Part shown: positions 17,829 to 25,749 of the stretch, piece after piece
Numbering within the stretch: the stretch's first letter is position 1
Layout of the letters: every line of letters begins with the position of its first letter
From: JAFGNV01 sp964612485
GTDB lineage: Bacteria; Chloroflexota; Anaerolineae; 4572-78; J111
Assembly (NCBI GenBank): GCA_964612485.1
Contig: CAZTFF010000009.1
Coordinates: 51,136 to 115,135 of the forward strand
DNA: 64,000 bases
Reading direction: 5' to 3'
Program-made: the position numbers and the translations under genes
Notes under the pieces: generated by a model
Told to the model about the DNA's origin: nothing
The model's database searches: none
The model's input: only the letters and a program-made list of their open reading frames with translations

Positions 17829-18314
17829 TTATGGTTTGGCCAACCACGCCGTCACATCATCCATCGTGCCTTCCCACCAATCCGCCACCGGGGACGGCAT
17901 TTCGGCGGCGGACGGGTCAACATCTACCACTTCGTACCGGCCTACAAAAGGCTGCTCCATTATCATTTCATCCAGCAAAGGGTAATTATCCACCGGCAGG
18001 TAACGCACGTTGGTGGTGGGGCCCAGCCCCAAGGCGCGGGCGCGTTTCTCCACGCGAGATAAATTTTCCAATTCGGCAATTTCCAGAGAAAGGGCGGTAT
18101 TTTGATTTTCCAGCCGGTTCAATTCCACCCGCAACTCTTCCATATGGTATCGCGTGGCCGTAACGGCGCTGGCTTGCGTAAGATACAACCAACCTACCAG
18201 GCTGAAGGTAGCCAAAATCAACAAAAAACCCAGGGCCGCTTTGCTGTCCAATCGCCAGGGAAGTTGGCGCACAACGTTTTCGGGTTTCCAGCTTATCATG
18301 GTATTAGTTGACAT
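17829..18314 (-). CDS. ftsL: cell division protein FtsL-like
   Basis: FtsL is a small bitopic protein that works with FtsB/DivIC and FtsQ. The product (161 aa from ATG 18314, 4 bases after the rsmH stop) has one membrane helix (ALGFLLILATFSLVGWLYL) followed by a leucine-zipper-like coiled coil (MEELRVELNRLENQNTALSL) and the typical segment VEKRARALGLGPT. The C-terminal acidic extension of about 60 residues is longer than usual. An upstream ATG at 18380 lies inside rsmH. The call rests on topology and on the position between rsmH and ftsI. Confidence 0.88.
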   Translation of the reverse strand: MSTNTMISWKPENVVRQLPWRLDSKAALGFLLILATFSLVGWLYLTQASAVTATRYHMEELRVELNRLENQNTALSLEIAELENLSRVEKRARALGLGPTTNVRYLPVDNYPLLDEMIMEQPFVGRYEVVDVDPSAAEMPSPVADWWEGTMDDVTAWLAKP

Positions 18315-18318
18315 AATA

Positions 18319-19278
18319 TTATTTCCATTTTGACGCAACGACCCGCAGCTTTGCGCTGCGGGCCCTTGGGTTTTCATCAATTTCAGCCAAACTAGGCGTT
18401 ATTGGTTTTTTGGTTATAATATGTATAGTAGCTTTATGTCTACACGTACACACCGGTTGTTCAGGTGGACAGATACAATCCCTGGCTTCCTGTTGGAAAT
18501 ATTTTTTTACAATTCGATCTTCTAACGAGTGAAAACTGATAACCGCCAGCCGGCCGCCGGGAGCCAGTTGGGCAATGGCCTGTGGCAAGGCCCGTTCCAA
18601 TGCGCCCAACTCATCGTTCACCGCGATACGCAGGGCTTGAAACGTACGGGTAGCCGGATGAAGGCCCGGCCTACGCGGTTGCGTAGGTCTGCGCTGCCGT
18701 TTCCCTTTCCGCTGCCGGGAACCGGCCACGCGGGCGATCATTTCAGCCAAGTCCCGGGTGCGGGTAAACGGGCGATCTTGCACAATGGCCCGGGCAATGC
18801 GCCGGCTCTGCCGCTCTTCGCCATAGCGGTAGATCAAGTTGGCCAGCTCCGCTTCGGGCAGGTGGTTCACCAGATCGGCGGCGGTTTGGCCGGTTGACGG
18901 GTCCATCCGCATATCCAGCGGGCCGTCAGCCTGAAACGAAAAGCCGCGTTCGGGCCGGTCAAACTGCATCGACGAGACACCCAGATCAAACAGGATGCCG
19001 TTGGCCGGTGGAATTTGATGCTGCCGGCTCACCTGCGCCAACCGGTCAAAATTTGCATGCAGGAGGTTAACGCGATGACTAAATTCGGCTAACCGATCTT
19101 TAGCCAAGGCCAACGCTTCTTCATCCTGATCCAGGCCAAACAGACGACCATCCGGCGTTGAGGCCGTGAGGATGGCAGCAGAATGCCCGCCCGCCCCCAA
19201 GGTGGCGTCGATATAAACGCCGCCGGAACGGGGTTGCAGGGCTTCGATTACGGCTGTTAAAAGTACAGGTGCGTGCAT
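18319..19278 (-). CDS. rsmH: 16S rRNA (cytosine-1402-N4)-methyltransferase RsmH
   Basis: RsmH (MraW) methylates C1402 of 16S rRNA with S-adenosylmethionine. The 319-aa product begins with the family signature HAPVLLTAVIEALQP, has the SAM loop DATLGAGGHSAAIL, the motif ILFDLGVSSMQFD, and near the C-terminus VISFHSLEDRIVKKYFQ. A short basic insert (RQRKGKRQRRPTQPRR) lies around residue 195. It lies 33 bases after mraZ, the conserved order. Confidence 0.97.
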   Translation of the reverse strand: MHAPVLLTAVIEALQPRSGGVYIDATLGAGGHSAAILTASTPDGRLFGLDQDEEALALAKDRLAEFSHRVNLLHANFDRLAQVSRQHQIPPANGILFDLGVSSMQFDRPERGFSFQADGPLDMRMDPSTGQTAADLVNHLPEAELANLIYRYGEERQSRRIARAIVQDRPFTRTRDLAEMIARVAGSRQRKGKRQRRPTQPRRPGLHPATRTFQALRIAVNDELGALERALPQAIAQLAPGGRLAVISFHSLEDRIVKKYFQQEARDCICPPEQPVCTCRHKATIHIITKKPITPSLAEIDENPRARSAKLRVVASKWK

Positions 19279-19311
19279 CGTCAGAACCCCGAGACATTCG
19301 GCGTTCTAACG

Positions 19312-19743
19312 CTAAATGTCTAAATCTTCCAGTTGCGAGACCAGCGCTTCTTCATCTTGCTGAACTCTGGTAGATACATCGGCCCACTTGGCCGGACTCC
19401 AGATTTCCACCCGATTCATGACCCCGATCAGAATGGTTTCGTTTTCGATACCGGCAAACTCTCGCAGACTTTGGGGAATCAAAACACGGCCTTGACGGTC
19501 GGGAATGGAATCGGAAGCGTTGGAGAACATAAAGCGGGCAAAATCTCGAGCGGCGCGATTGGTGGTGGGCAACTTGGAAATCTTGTCGGCCAGAACTTCC
19601 CATTCCAGCCGACTGAAGGCCCACAAGCAGCCATCGAGACCGCGCGTGACCACCACCCCGCCTTCCAACTCGTCGCGAAACTTGGAGGGGATGGTCAGCC
19701 GGCCTTTGTCATCGATAGTGTGCTCGTAATTGCCTAAAAACAT
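19312..19743 (-). CDS. mraZ: transcriptional regulator MraZ
   Basis: MraZ is the AbrB-fold regulator that represses the dcw promoter by binding repeated GTGGG boxes. The 143-aa product has two copies of the MraZ half-domain: GNYEHTIDDKGRLTIPSKFRD-like at residues 4-24 and SIPDRQGRVLIPQSLREFAG near 80-99, with the DxxGR motif in each. It is the first gene of the cluster; boxes of the expected type and spacing lie just upstream, so autoregulation is very likely. Confidence 0.97.
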   Translation of the reverse strand: MFLGNYEHTIDDKGRLTIPSKFRDELEGGVVVTRGLDGCLWAFSRLEWEVLADKISKLPTTNRAARDFARFMFSNASDSIPDRQGRVLIPQSLREFAGIENETILIGVMNRVEIWSPAKWADVSTRVQQDEEALVSQLEDLDI

Positions 19744-19796
19744 AAGTGCGCGCCCTGGTGATGAGCGGGTGGGGAATTTTCCCCCACTGGAGGTTT

Positions 19797-19810
19797 AGAA
19801 CAAATGTTCT
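19797..19810. promoter_or_regulatory. LexA-like palindrome in the mraZ leader
   Basis: AGAACAAATGTTCT has GAAC and GTTC arms separated by four bases, matching the general form of the Gram-positive LexA/SOS box. It lies between the MraZ boxes and the mraZ start codon. Whether this organism's LexA uses such a box is unknown, and no matching site was seen at recA, so this is a candidate only. Confidence 0.35.
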
Positions 19811-19813
19811 TTT

Positions 19814-19849
19814 CTCCACTTTCCCCCACTTCATCCCACTACGCCCCAC
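19814..19849 (-). promoter_or_regulatory. MraZ operator: four GTGG boxes with 10-bp period
   Basis: Read on the minus strand, GTGGGG, GTGGGA, GTGGGG and GTGGAG occur with GTG at exactly 10-bp steps (19849, 19839, 19829, 19819). This is the direct-repeat layout known for MraZ binding sites. The array begins one base downstream of the -10 hexamer, so bound MraZ would block initiation. Another GTGGGG lies between -10 and -35 (19866-19871) and one at 19781-19787 within an inverted repeat. Confidence 0.85.
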
Positions 19850-19878
19850 ATTATAACCTATTTTACCCCACTTGTCTA
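19850..19878 (-). promoter_or_regulatory. dcw cluster promoter upstream of mraZ
   Basis: On the minus strand TAGACA (19878-19873), a 17-bp spacer and a perfect TATAAT (19855-19850) form a near-consensus sigma-70-type promoter. Transcription would start about 100 bases before the mraZ ATG, within the MraZ box array. Confidence 0.8.
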
Positions 19879-19932
19879 GTCGGGTGGCAAATTTTTTAAG
19901 GTTGCCTGAAGTTGTTTTGGTGGAAATCAACT

Positions 19933-19961
19933 TTGCCGCCGCCTCTAAAGTAGGCTATAAT
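19933..19961 (+). promoter_or_regulatory. promoter of the divergent epimerase gene
   Basis: TTGCCG (19933-19938), a 17-bp spacer and TATAAT (19956-19961) lie about 80 bases upstream of the GTG start at 20041. The -35 elements of this and the dcw promoter are about 55 bp apart, so the two promoters are divergent and separate. Confidence 0.7.
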
Positions 19962-20040
19962 TGGCCTCAACAGGGCGAGAAAATAGCCGCCAAGCTGGCC
20001 AGCCAAGGTTTCGCCCTTTCTTCTTGTAAGGAGATACTGC

Positions 20041-20997
20041 GTGAGAGCACTCATTACGGGTATTACCGGCTTTGCCGGCGGGCATTTGGCCCAGGTATTG
20101 CAGGAGCGGGGCGATAAGGTGTACGGCGTTGATATTCGCCCGGCAGCAGGATTGGCCCATCTGGATGATAGAATCACCTCTTACACGGCGGATCTGAATG
20201 ATGCGGATCGGGTTTTTGACCTAGTGGCCGACATTCACCCCGACGCCATCTATCACCTGGCCGGCCAGCCGTTTGTGCCTACCTCGTGGCAGGATCCGTG
20301 GGGCACGATTGAAAATAATATTCGCCCCCAACTGAACATTTTGCAGGCCATCGTCAAACAATCGCAAAAAACGCGCTTGCTGATTGTGGCCTCTAACCAG
20401 GTGTACGGGAAAGTGAGCAGCGGCCAACTCCCGGTGCATGAAGAGACGCCTTTTCGGCCCGAAAATCCGTACGGCGTGAGCAAAGTGGCTCAGGATATGC
20501 TGGCCTTGCAATACCACATCAGCCACCATACCGATGTGCTGCGGATCCGGGCCTTTAACCACATTGGGCCGCGCCAAAACCCTCACTTTGTTTCCTCTTC
20601 TTTTGCCAAACAAATTGCCGAGATCGAGGCCGGATTGGTTGAACCGGTGATGCAGGTGGGAAATTTGGAAGCCAAACGGGATTTTACCGATGTGGTTGAC
20701 GTGATGCGGGCTTATGCTTTGTTGGTGGAGCATGGCCAATCGGGTGAGGCGTATAACGTGGGCACAGGAGAGGCGCATTCAATTCAATATTTGCTGGGTG
20801 TGCTGTTGAGCTACAGCAGCGTGGAAATCAAAATTGAGCGAGACCCCGACCGGATGCGTCCTTCGGATGTGCCGGTGCTTTTCGCCGACAATCACAAACT
20901 CCGCGCCGCCACCGGCTGGGAGCCGGTTTACTCCTTTGAAGAGAGCTTGAAGCGCGTGCTGGATTACTGGCGAGCGGAAGCCGGAAAGCGATTGTAG
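20041..20997 (+). CDS. NAD-dependent epimerase/reductase, GDP-4-keto-6-deoxy-mannose reductase-like
   Basis: This 318-aa short-chain dehydrogenase (extended type) probably acts on a nucleotide-sugar. It has the N-terminal dinucleotide motif ALITGITGFAGGHLA, the conserved DxxAIYHLAGQ segment, and the catalytic YGVSK (Tyr-x-x-x-Lys). The segment SNQVYGKVSSGQLPVHEETP, FNHIGPRQNPHFVSSSFAKQ and RDFTDVVDVMRAY resemble GDP-6-deoxy-D-mannose reductase (Rmd) more than UDP-galactose epimerase. The start is GTG with AAGGAG upstream. It stands alone on the plus strand, divergent from the dcw cluster. The exact sugar cannot be set from sequence. Confidence 0.82.
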   Translation: MRALITGITGFAGGHLAQVLQERGDKVYGVDIRPAAGLAHLDDRITSYTADLNDADRVFDLVADIHPDAIYHLAGQPFVPTSWQDPWGTIENNIRPQLNILQAIVKQSQKTRLLIVASNQVYGKVSSGQLPVHEETPFRPENPYGVSKVAQDMLALQYHISHHTDVLRIRAFNHIGPRQNPHFVSSSFAKQIAEIEAGLVEPVMQVGNLEAKRDFTDVVDVMRAYALLVEHGQSGEAYNVGTGEAHSIQYLLGVLLSYSSVEIKIERDPDRMRPSDVPVLFADNHKLRAATGWEPVYSFEESLKRVLDYWRAEAGKRL

Positions 20998-21009
20998 CGT
21001 TCAGAGATC

Positions 21010-21054
21010 AAAAAAAGATCACCGGGAGCGGCAATCCACGCTACCCCCGGTGAT
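21010..21054 (-). terminator. Rho-independent terminator of the sulfatase operon
   Basis: On the minus strand a stem formed by 21046-21054 and 21018-21026 (ATCACCGGG/CCCGGTGAT), with an inner AGCG/CGCT extension, is followed by seven T residues (21016-21010). It lies 27 bases after the sulfatase stop codon. Confidence 0.88.
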
Positions 21055-21080
21055 ATGAGAAGGAGGAGGAAACAAAAAGG

Positions 21081-22601
21081 TTAGCCGGTGCGCCAGTACT
21101 GCTCGGTGGCATTGAAGAAGGGTTGGAAATCCCATTTGGGCAGGCCGGTGTTTTTCATAGCATCGCGGATAATGGTGCGGCGGGCCAGGCTATCCTGAAC
21201 CCGGATTTCAATTTCAGCAGGGTCAAAATTCTCCATAAGCAGCGCGTGCAGCCGGGCTTCGATGTCGGCGTAGTCGGGATTGCCGGCCAGGTTGCACCAC
21301 TCGCCGGGGTCATCGGCCAGGTTATAGAGTTGGGGCCGGTAGCCGGAAACGTGGATATACTTAAAATCGCCTTGTTTGACCATGAACGAGGTGGTATTGA
21401 CGCCTTCGCAATGAAACTCGCAAAATGCAGCGCGCGCCTCGTTTGATTCTCCCTCAAGCAACGGGACCACACTCCGACCGTCGGCGGGCAGAATTTGCCC
21501 GCCATCTACACCCAACACGTCAAGCGCCGTGGGCATGATGTCTACAATTGATACGGCTTCTTTAATTTTGATCCCCTGTTTCCACAACTTGGGATGGTAC
21601 ATAATCCACGGAATGCGCGACGAATATTCATAGAAAGTGCGTTTCTGCACCATGCGGCGTTCACCCAACATATCGCCGTGGTCGCTGAGAAACATCACAA
21701 TGGTGTTTTCCCGCAGGCCGTAATCATCAAGCGCAGCCAGCAGCTCGCCCACTTTGCGATCCACATACGTGACCAAAGCATAATAGGCCCGGCGCATGTT
21801 GTAAAGCGCTTCCTTGTCGTCCAGGTCTACGCGGTTGGTGCCGTGGAAAATATTTAACATTTCATCCATCGGGTGTTCGTAATCGGCCAGGTTATCGGGA
21901 ATCTCCGGCAGGTCGATGGCTTCGTCTTCATATAAATCCCACAATTCCTGCGTGGCGTGGAACGGTTCGTGCGGGTGGCAGTAAGAAACGCACAGGAAAA
22001 AGGGGCGTTCGTCGCGCGGCGGGAGTTCCTTTTGCAGCGTGCCGGTGTATTGGCTCCGTTTGCCGCGCAGGTACTCCAAGGCTCTGAAGTGGGTTTCTTC
22101 ATCATAATCAAGCTGCATGCTCCATTGGCGCACGCCGGCGGTAACGTAATCAATGGCGATGGGCTGGGCGTGGTAGTCGGAAAATTCTTTAAAGCCTTCT
22201 TTGGGGCGCTGCGGCAGCCAATTGAAATCGGACGGAAAAACATCGGTATTGAGCCGCTTTTCAAAGCCGTGGAGTTGGTCCGGCCCGATAAAGTGCATTT
22301 TGCCGGTCAGGACCGTATCGTAGCCGGCGTTGGAAAGGTAGTGACAGAGGGTGGGTTGGTCAGATCCCAAAATGCAGGTGTTGTCGAAACATTGGAGCCG
22401 GGAGGGATAGTGGCCGGTCAACAGGGATTGGCGGGCCGGGGAACAGATGGGGCAACTGGTGTAGGCGTTATCAAAACGCGCGCCTTCGGCCACCAGCCTG
22501 TCCAGGTTGGGTGTTTTGACTACCGGATGGTCGTAAGCGCCGGCCAGTTGGGCCACCATCTGGTCGCAGACAATCATTAAGAGGTTATAGCGTTCTGCCA
22601 T
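21081..22601 (-). CDS. choline-sulfatase-like type I sulfatase
   Basis: Type I sulfatases hydrolyse sulfate esters with a formylglycine made from Cys or Ser. The 506-aa product has the modification motif C-S-P-A-R at residues 53-57 within SCPICSPARQSLLTG, the N-terminal metal site (IVCDQM), TGKMHFIGPDQLHGFEKR and FLSDHGDMLGERRMVQKRTF. The GPDQLHGF and DHPVVKTPNLDRL stretches are typical of choline-sulfatase (BetC) and close relatives. There is no signal peptide, so it should be cytoplasmic. It ends an operon with a URO-D-family protein and an ABC importer. The substrate remains open. A maturation enzyme is not in the window. Confidence 0.85.
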   Translation of the reverse strand: MAERYNLLMIVCDQMVAQLAGAYDHPVVKTPNLDRLVAEGARFDNAYTSCPICSPARQSLLTGHYPSRLQCFDNTCILGSDQPTLCHYLSNAGYDTVLTGKMHFIGPDQLHGFEKRLNTDVFPSDFNWLPQRPKEGFKEFSDYHAQPIAIDYVTAGVRQWSMQLDYDEETHFRALEYLRGKRSQYTGTLQKELPPRDERPFFLCVSYCHPHEPFHATQELWDLYEDEAIDLPEIPDNLADYEHPMDEMLNIFHGTNRVDLDDKEALYNMRRAYYALVTYVDRKVGELLAALDDYGLRENTIVMFLSDHGDMLGERRMVQKRTFYEYSSRIPWIMYHPKLWKQGIKIKEAVSIVDIMPTALDVLGVDGGQILPADGRSVVPLLEGESNEARAAFCEFHCEGVNTTSFMVKQGDFKYIHVSGYRPQLYNLADDPGEWCNLAGNPDYADIEARLHALLMENFDPAEIEIRVQDSLARRTIIRDAMKNTGLPKWDFQPFFNATEQYWRTG

Positions 22602-22662
22602 TATTGATCGAATTCCTTTCTATGAACAAGCTGTTTGCCAGAGCAAACAGATGCAGTGGTTC

Positions 22663-23802
22663 CTAGTACTCACGATATTTGAATGCGGCGCGATAGACTT
22701 CTTCTATACGATCAACCGGGGTATCGTGTTGGACATTGTGGGTGGGGGCAAAAATATAGCCGCCCCCCGGAGCCATCGTTTCTATATTGCGCCGCACTTC
22801 GTTCTCTATGTCATCAACAGGATTGGACAGCGACATCTGCACATCGATGCCGCCTCCCCAGAAACAGAGGTCTTGCCCAAATTCTCGTTTGAGTTTGGCC
22901 AGGCCCATATTTGCTGCGTTGTATTGAATGGGGTTCAATATATCTACTCCCACGTCAATCAAATCGGGGATAATGTCGTAGACTGAACCATCAGTGTGCA
23001 TGAAAACCTTGGCTTTGGTTTTAGAATGGATGAAGCGATAAATTCGCTGGTGGCACGGCTTGATGAACTGCCGGTACATCTGAGGGGAAATGATCAGGTT
23101 ATTTTGCATCCCCAGATCATCGCCCTGGCAGGCCACATGCACAAACTCGCCGACTGCCTTCAGATAAACATCCCATAAACCGATGATTATCTCGGTAACT
23201 TTATCCAGCAGGGCTTCAGCAAAGCCGGGATCAAGGGCCAGGTCCATCAAAAATTTATCATAGCCTCGCAATTTGCAAGCTTCTTCGTACGGGCCACGGC
23301 ACATAATATCGGCCACCAGAGCGTAGTTGGTATGGTGGTAAAGATCACTGGCCTGTTCCCGTAATCCTTCCACGCGCGCTGGATCATAAGGGTCGGGCCA
23401 GGTAAACCGGTCCAAATCATCTCTGGAACAGTCAGCCAGCGGGTATTCAACTGAGTCGTAGTAAAATTCGCCCTTTTTCCAACGAATTTTGTATTCATCA
23501 ATCCAGCCCCCGTCAGGTAGTGTTTGGGTTGCCATCCAACGGGGCGCTCGTTTCATGGTAACCGGTCGAAAATCAACCTGATAATGCCGGTAGACATCTT
23601 CCAACGGATAGACACTATCTTGTTGAATGTGATTGATGTTTGGGTTAGGATCGGCAGCCAGGCCCAGGTATTGCCGGAGTTTTTCGTAGGCGCTCCGGGT
23701 CAATCCCGATACATTGGTCCCGGCAAAGTCAATGGGCACTTTGTCCGGTTCTTGATGGTTCAAGGCCGCCAAGACGCGTTCGCGTGAATTCATATCAATC
23801 AT
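22663..23802 (-). CDS. uroporphyrinogen decarboxylase (URO-D) family protein
   Basis: This is a TIM-barrel protein of the URO-D superfamily, which includes haem decarboxylases and many corrinoid-dependent methyltransferases. It begins MNSRERVLAALNHQEPDKVP, the usual start of non-haem members, and has FMHTDGSVYDIIPDLIDVG and ILNPIQYNAANM, where the His and Asp may bind metal or substrate. The start is ATG 23802 (ATGA overlap with the permease stop) or ATG 23793. Genes like this are common in sugar-import operons of unknown function; a role in haem synthesis is unlikely here. No corrinoid protein is encoded nearby. Confidence 0.8.
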   Translation of the reverse strand: MIDMNSRERVLAALNHQEPDKVPIDFAGTNVSGLTRSAYEKLRQYLGLAADPNPNINHIQQDSVYPLEDVYRHYQVDFRPVTMKRAPRWMATQTLPDGGWIDEYKIRWKKGEFYYDSVEYPLADCSRDDLDRFTWPDPYDPARVEGLREQASDLYHHTNYALVADIMCRGPYEEACKLRGYDKFLMDLALDPGFAEALLDKVTEIIIGLWDVYLKAVGEFVHVACQGDDLGMQNNLIISPQMYRQFIKPCHQRIYRFIHSKTKAKVFMHTDGSVYDIIPDLIDVGVDILNPIQYNAANMGLAKLKREFGQDLCFWGGGIDVQMSLSNPVDDIENEVRRNIETMAPGGGYIFAPTHNVQHDTPVDRIEEVYRAAFKYREY

Positions 23803-24674
23803 CCTTTGATTGCCCCCACCGTCATTCCCCGGATGAACCATTCCGAAATGAAGATGTAAATGATGATGACCGGCAGCGTGCTGACGACCATGGCGGCGGC
23901 CAACAGCCCCACATCCAAAAACGCCTCGCCCACAAAGAACATCACCGCCAGCGGTAAGGTTCGCAGATCGGGATTGGTGATGTAGGTGACGGCATAGAGA
24001 AATTCGTTCCAGAAGTTGACAAAATTCAGCATCACCGTGGTCAAAATGGCCGGACGGGCCATGGGGAACATCACTCGCCAGAAAAGCTGGCGGTCGGTGG
24101 CGCCGTCAATCAGGGCCGCGTCTTCCAAATCTCGCGGAATTTGCGTAAAAAATGTCCGCAAGATAAAGATGTTCATCGGCATCGACATCACCGTGTAGAC
24201 CAAAATCAAACTGAGCAGCGTATTGTACAATTTGTACTTGACCAGCAGTTGGAACAACGACAGCAGCGTGATCTGCGGCGGGAACATGATCGATAAGAAG
24301 ATCAGGGCGTACAAAACTTCCCGGCCAGGGAATTTGTACCGCAGGCGGGCAAATCCATAAGCGGCCATCGAGTTGACCAGCATGGCCAGCAGCAGCGCGC
24401 CGCCGGTAACAACCATGCTGTTGCGGAAAAACAGCGGGAAGCTGAGAGTGGGGTTGGTAAAAATACTGATGTAGTTTTTAAGCGTGCCGGGGATCGGCCA
24501 GGCGTAAGGTTCGAGCAGGATTTCATTGCCGGTGCGGAATGAGTTGGCCGTCATCCAGAAGAAGGGAAAACTGATGACCATGGTATAGAGCAGCAGGATG
24601 AGGGTGATCAGATAGACGTTTATTCTTCTGGAATTGAACCATGAAAACGAATCGGTTTGTTTTTGAACGGTCAT
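23799..24674 (-). CDS. carbohydrate ABC transporter permease (MalG type)
   Basis: The 291-aa inner-membrane permease has six hydrophobic helices and the binding-protein-dependent transport EAA loop, DLEDAALIDGATDRQLFWRV, facing the ATPase. The C-terminus GMTVGAIKG is the hallmark of MalG-type subunits. Its stop codon overlaps the start of the URO-D gene. No ATPase is encoded in the operon, so a shared MsmX/UgpC-like ATPase encoded elsewhere is likely. Confidence 0.93.
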   Translation of the reverse strand: MTVQKQTDSFSWFNSRRINVYLITLILLLYTMVISFPFFWMTANSFRTGNEILLEPYAWPIPGTLKNYISIFTNPTLSFPLFFRNSMVVTGGALLLAMLVNSMAAYGFARLRYKFPGREVLYALIFLSIMFPPQITLLSLFQLLVKYKLYNTLLSLILVYTVMSMPMNIFILRTFFTQIPRDLEDAALIDGATDRQLFWRVMFPMARPAILTTVMLNFVNFWNEFLYAVTYITNPDLRTLPLAVMFFVGEAFLDVGLLAAAMVVSTLPVIIIYIFISEWFIRGMTVGAIKG

Positions 24675-24677
24675 AAG

Positions 24678-25652
24678 TTAATACTCCAGGGCTTCACCGC
24701 GTAGTAAGATTCTGGAAAGGAAGAGCCAACTGATGAACACAATGATAAACCAGACCACCGCGATGGCGGAAGGGTAGCCCAGGTCTATGGTGCTCCATTC
24801 AAAGGCGCGTTTCTGAATATAAGTGGCCACGGTTTCGGTGTATCCCAAGGGCGCGCCGCGCGTCATCACCCAGACCAGATCAAACACTCTCATTTTGCCT
24901 ACAAAGCAGAGCAGCATCAGGCTGATCCAGGTGCGCTGCAACATCGGCAGGATTACCCGCAGGATAAGTTGCCCATGGTTGGCCCCGTCAACCGTGGCGG
25001 CATCAAGCGTATCCTGGGGGATCGAGGCCAAACCGGCCAGCAAAATCACAAAGTTGAACCCGGTAAACTTCCAGGTGGTCACGGCAATCAACGAGTAAAG
25101 CGCCGTATTGGGGTCGCCCAGCCAATTATGATCCAGGCCGATGGGCCGCAGCACCACATTGATAATGCCCCAATCGGCATTGAACACCCAGCGAAACAGC
25201 GCGCCCACCACTACCCAGGAAACCAGCATGGGCAAAAACCAGGTGACGCGGTAGAAACGCCGCAGGGGTAATTTTTGGTGAACAATATAGGCCAGGATGA
25301 AAGCGATAGGGATTTCCAAAAGGGGCGAAATAACGGCCCAGATTACGCTGTTCCGAATAGCCAGCTTGGCAAATAGATCGCTGGTAAAAAGTTCATAATA
25401 ATGCTGGGTGCCCACAAACTCCCGCACCGCCACCCCGCCGGACATTCTGAGGATATGAAAGCTGTTATAAAAGGTCAGGATCAACGGAACAATCACAAAG
25501 ATCAGGTAAAGCAGGGTGGCCGGGCCTAGAAATTCTGCCACCGCGCTCCAGGAACTCTGATCGAAACCTCGCTTGAACCAGGCTTGCCGTTTGTAAACCG
25601 TTGGGATCTGGTGTTGGGATTTTTTATCTTCGACTATAGATGCGCCGCTCAT
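24678..25652 (-). CDS. carbohydrate ABC transporter permease (MalF type)
   Basis: The 324-aa permease has a cytoplasmic N-terminus of about 35 residues and six membrane helices. The EAA loop is TLDAATVDGANHGQLILRVI. It also has the MalF-type segments WVFNADWGIINVVLR and YPSAIAVVWFIIVF. It lies 3 bases upstream of the MalG-type partner, with which it forms the translocation pore for the binding protein encoded before it. Confidence 0.93.
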   Translation of the reverse strand: MSGASIVEDKKSQHQIPTVYKRQAWFKRGFDQSSWSAVAEFLGPATLLYLIFVIVPLILTFYNSFHILRMSGGVAVREFVGTQHYYELFTSDLFAKLAIRNSVIWAVISPLLEIPIAFILAYIVHQKLPLRRFYRVTWFLPMLVSWVVVGALFRWVFNADWGIINVVLRPIGLDHNWLGDPNTALYSLIAVTTWKFTGFNFVILLAGLASIPQDTLDAATVDGANHGQLILRVILPMLQRTWISLMLLCFVGKMRVFDLVWVMTRGAPLGYTETVATYIQKRAFEWSTIDLGYPSAIAVVWFIIVFISWLFLSRILLRGEALEY

Positions 25653-25749
25653 GCAAGTTACTCCAACTTCTGTTTATAAGATTGATGAGTTACAAAGTGG
25701 GGAGGGATCGGGCATACCCGATCCCCCCCAAGACATAGTGTTGTTATGG

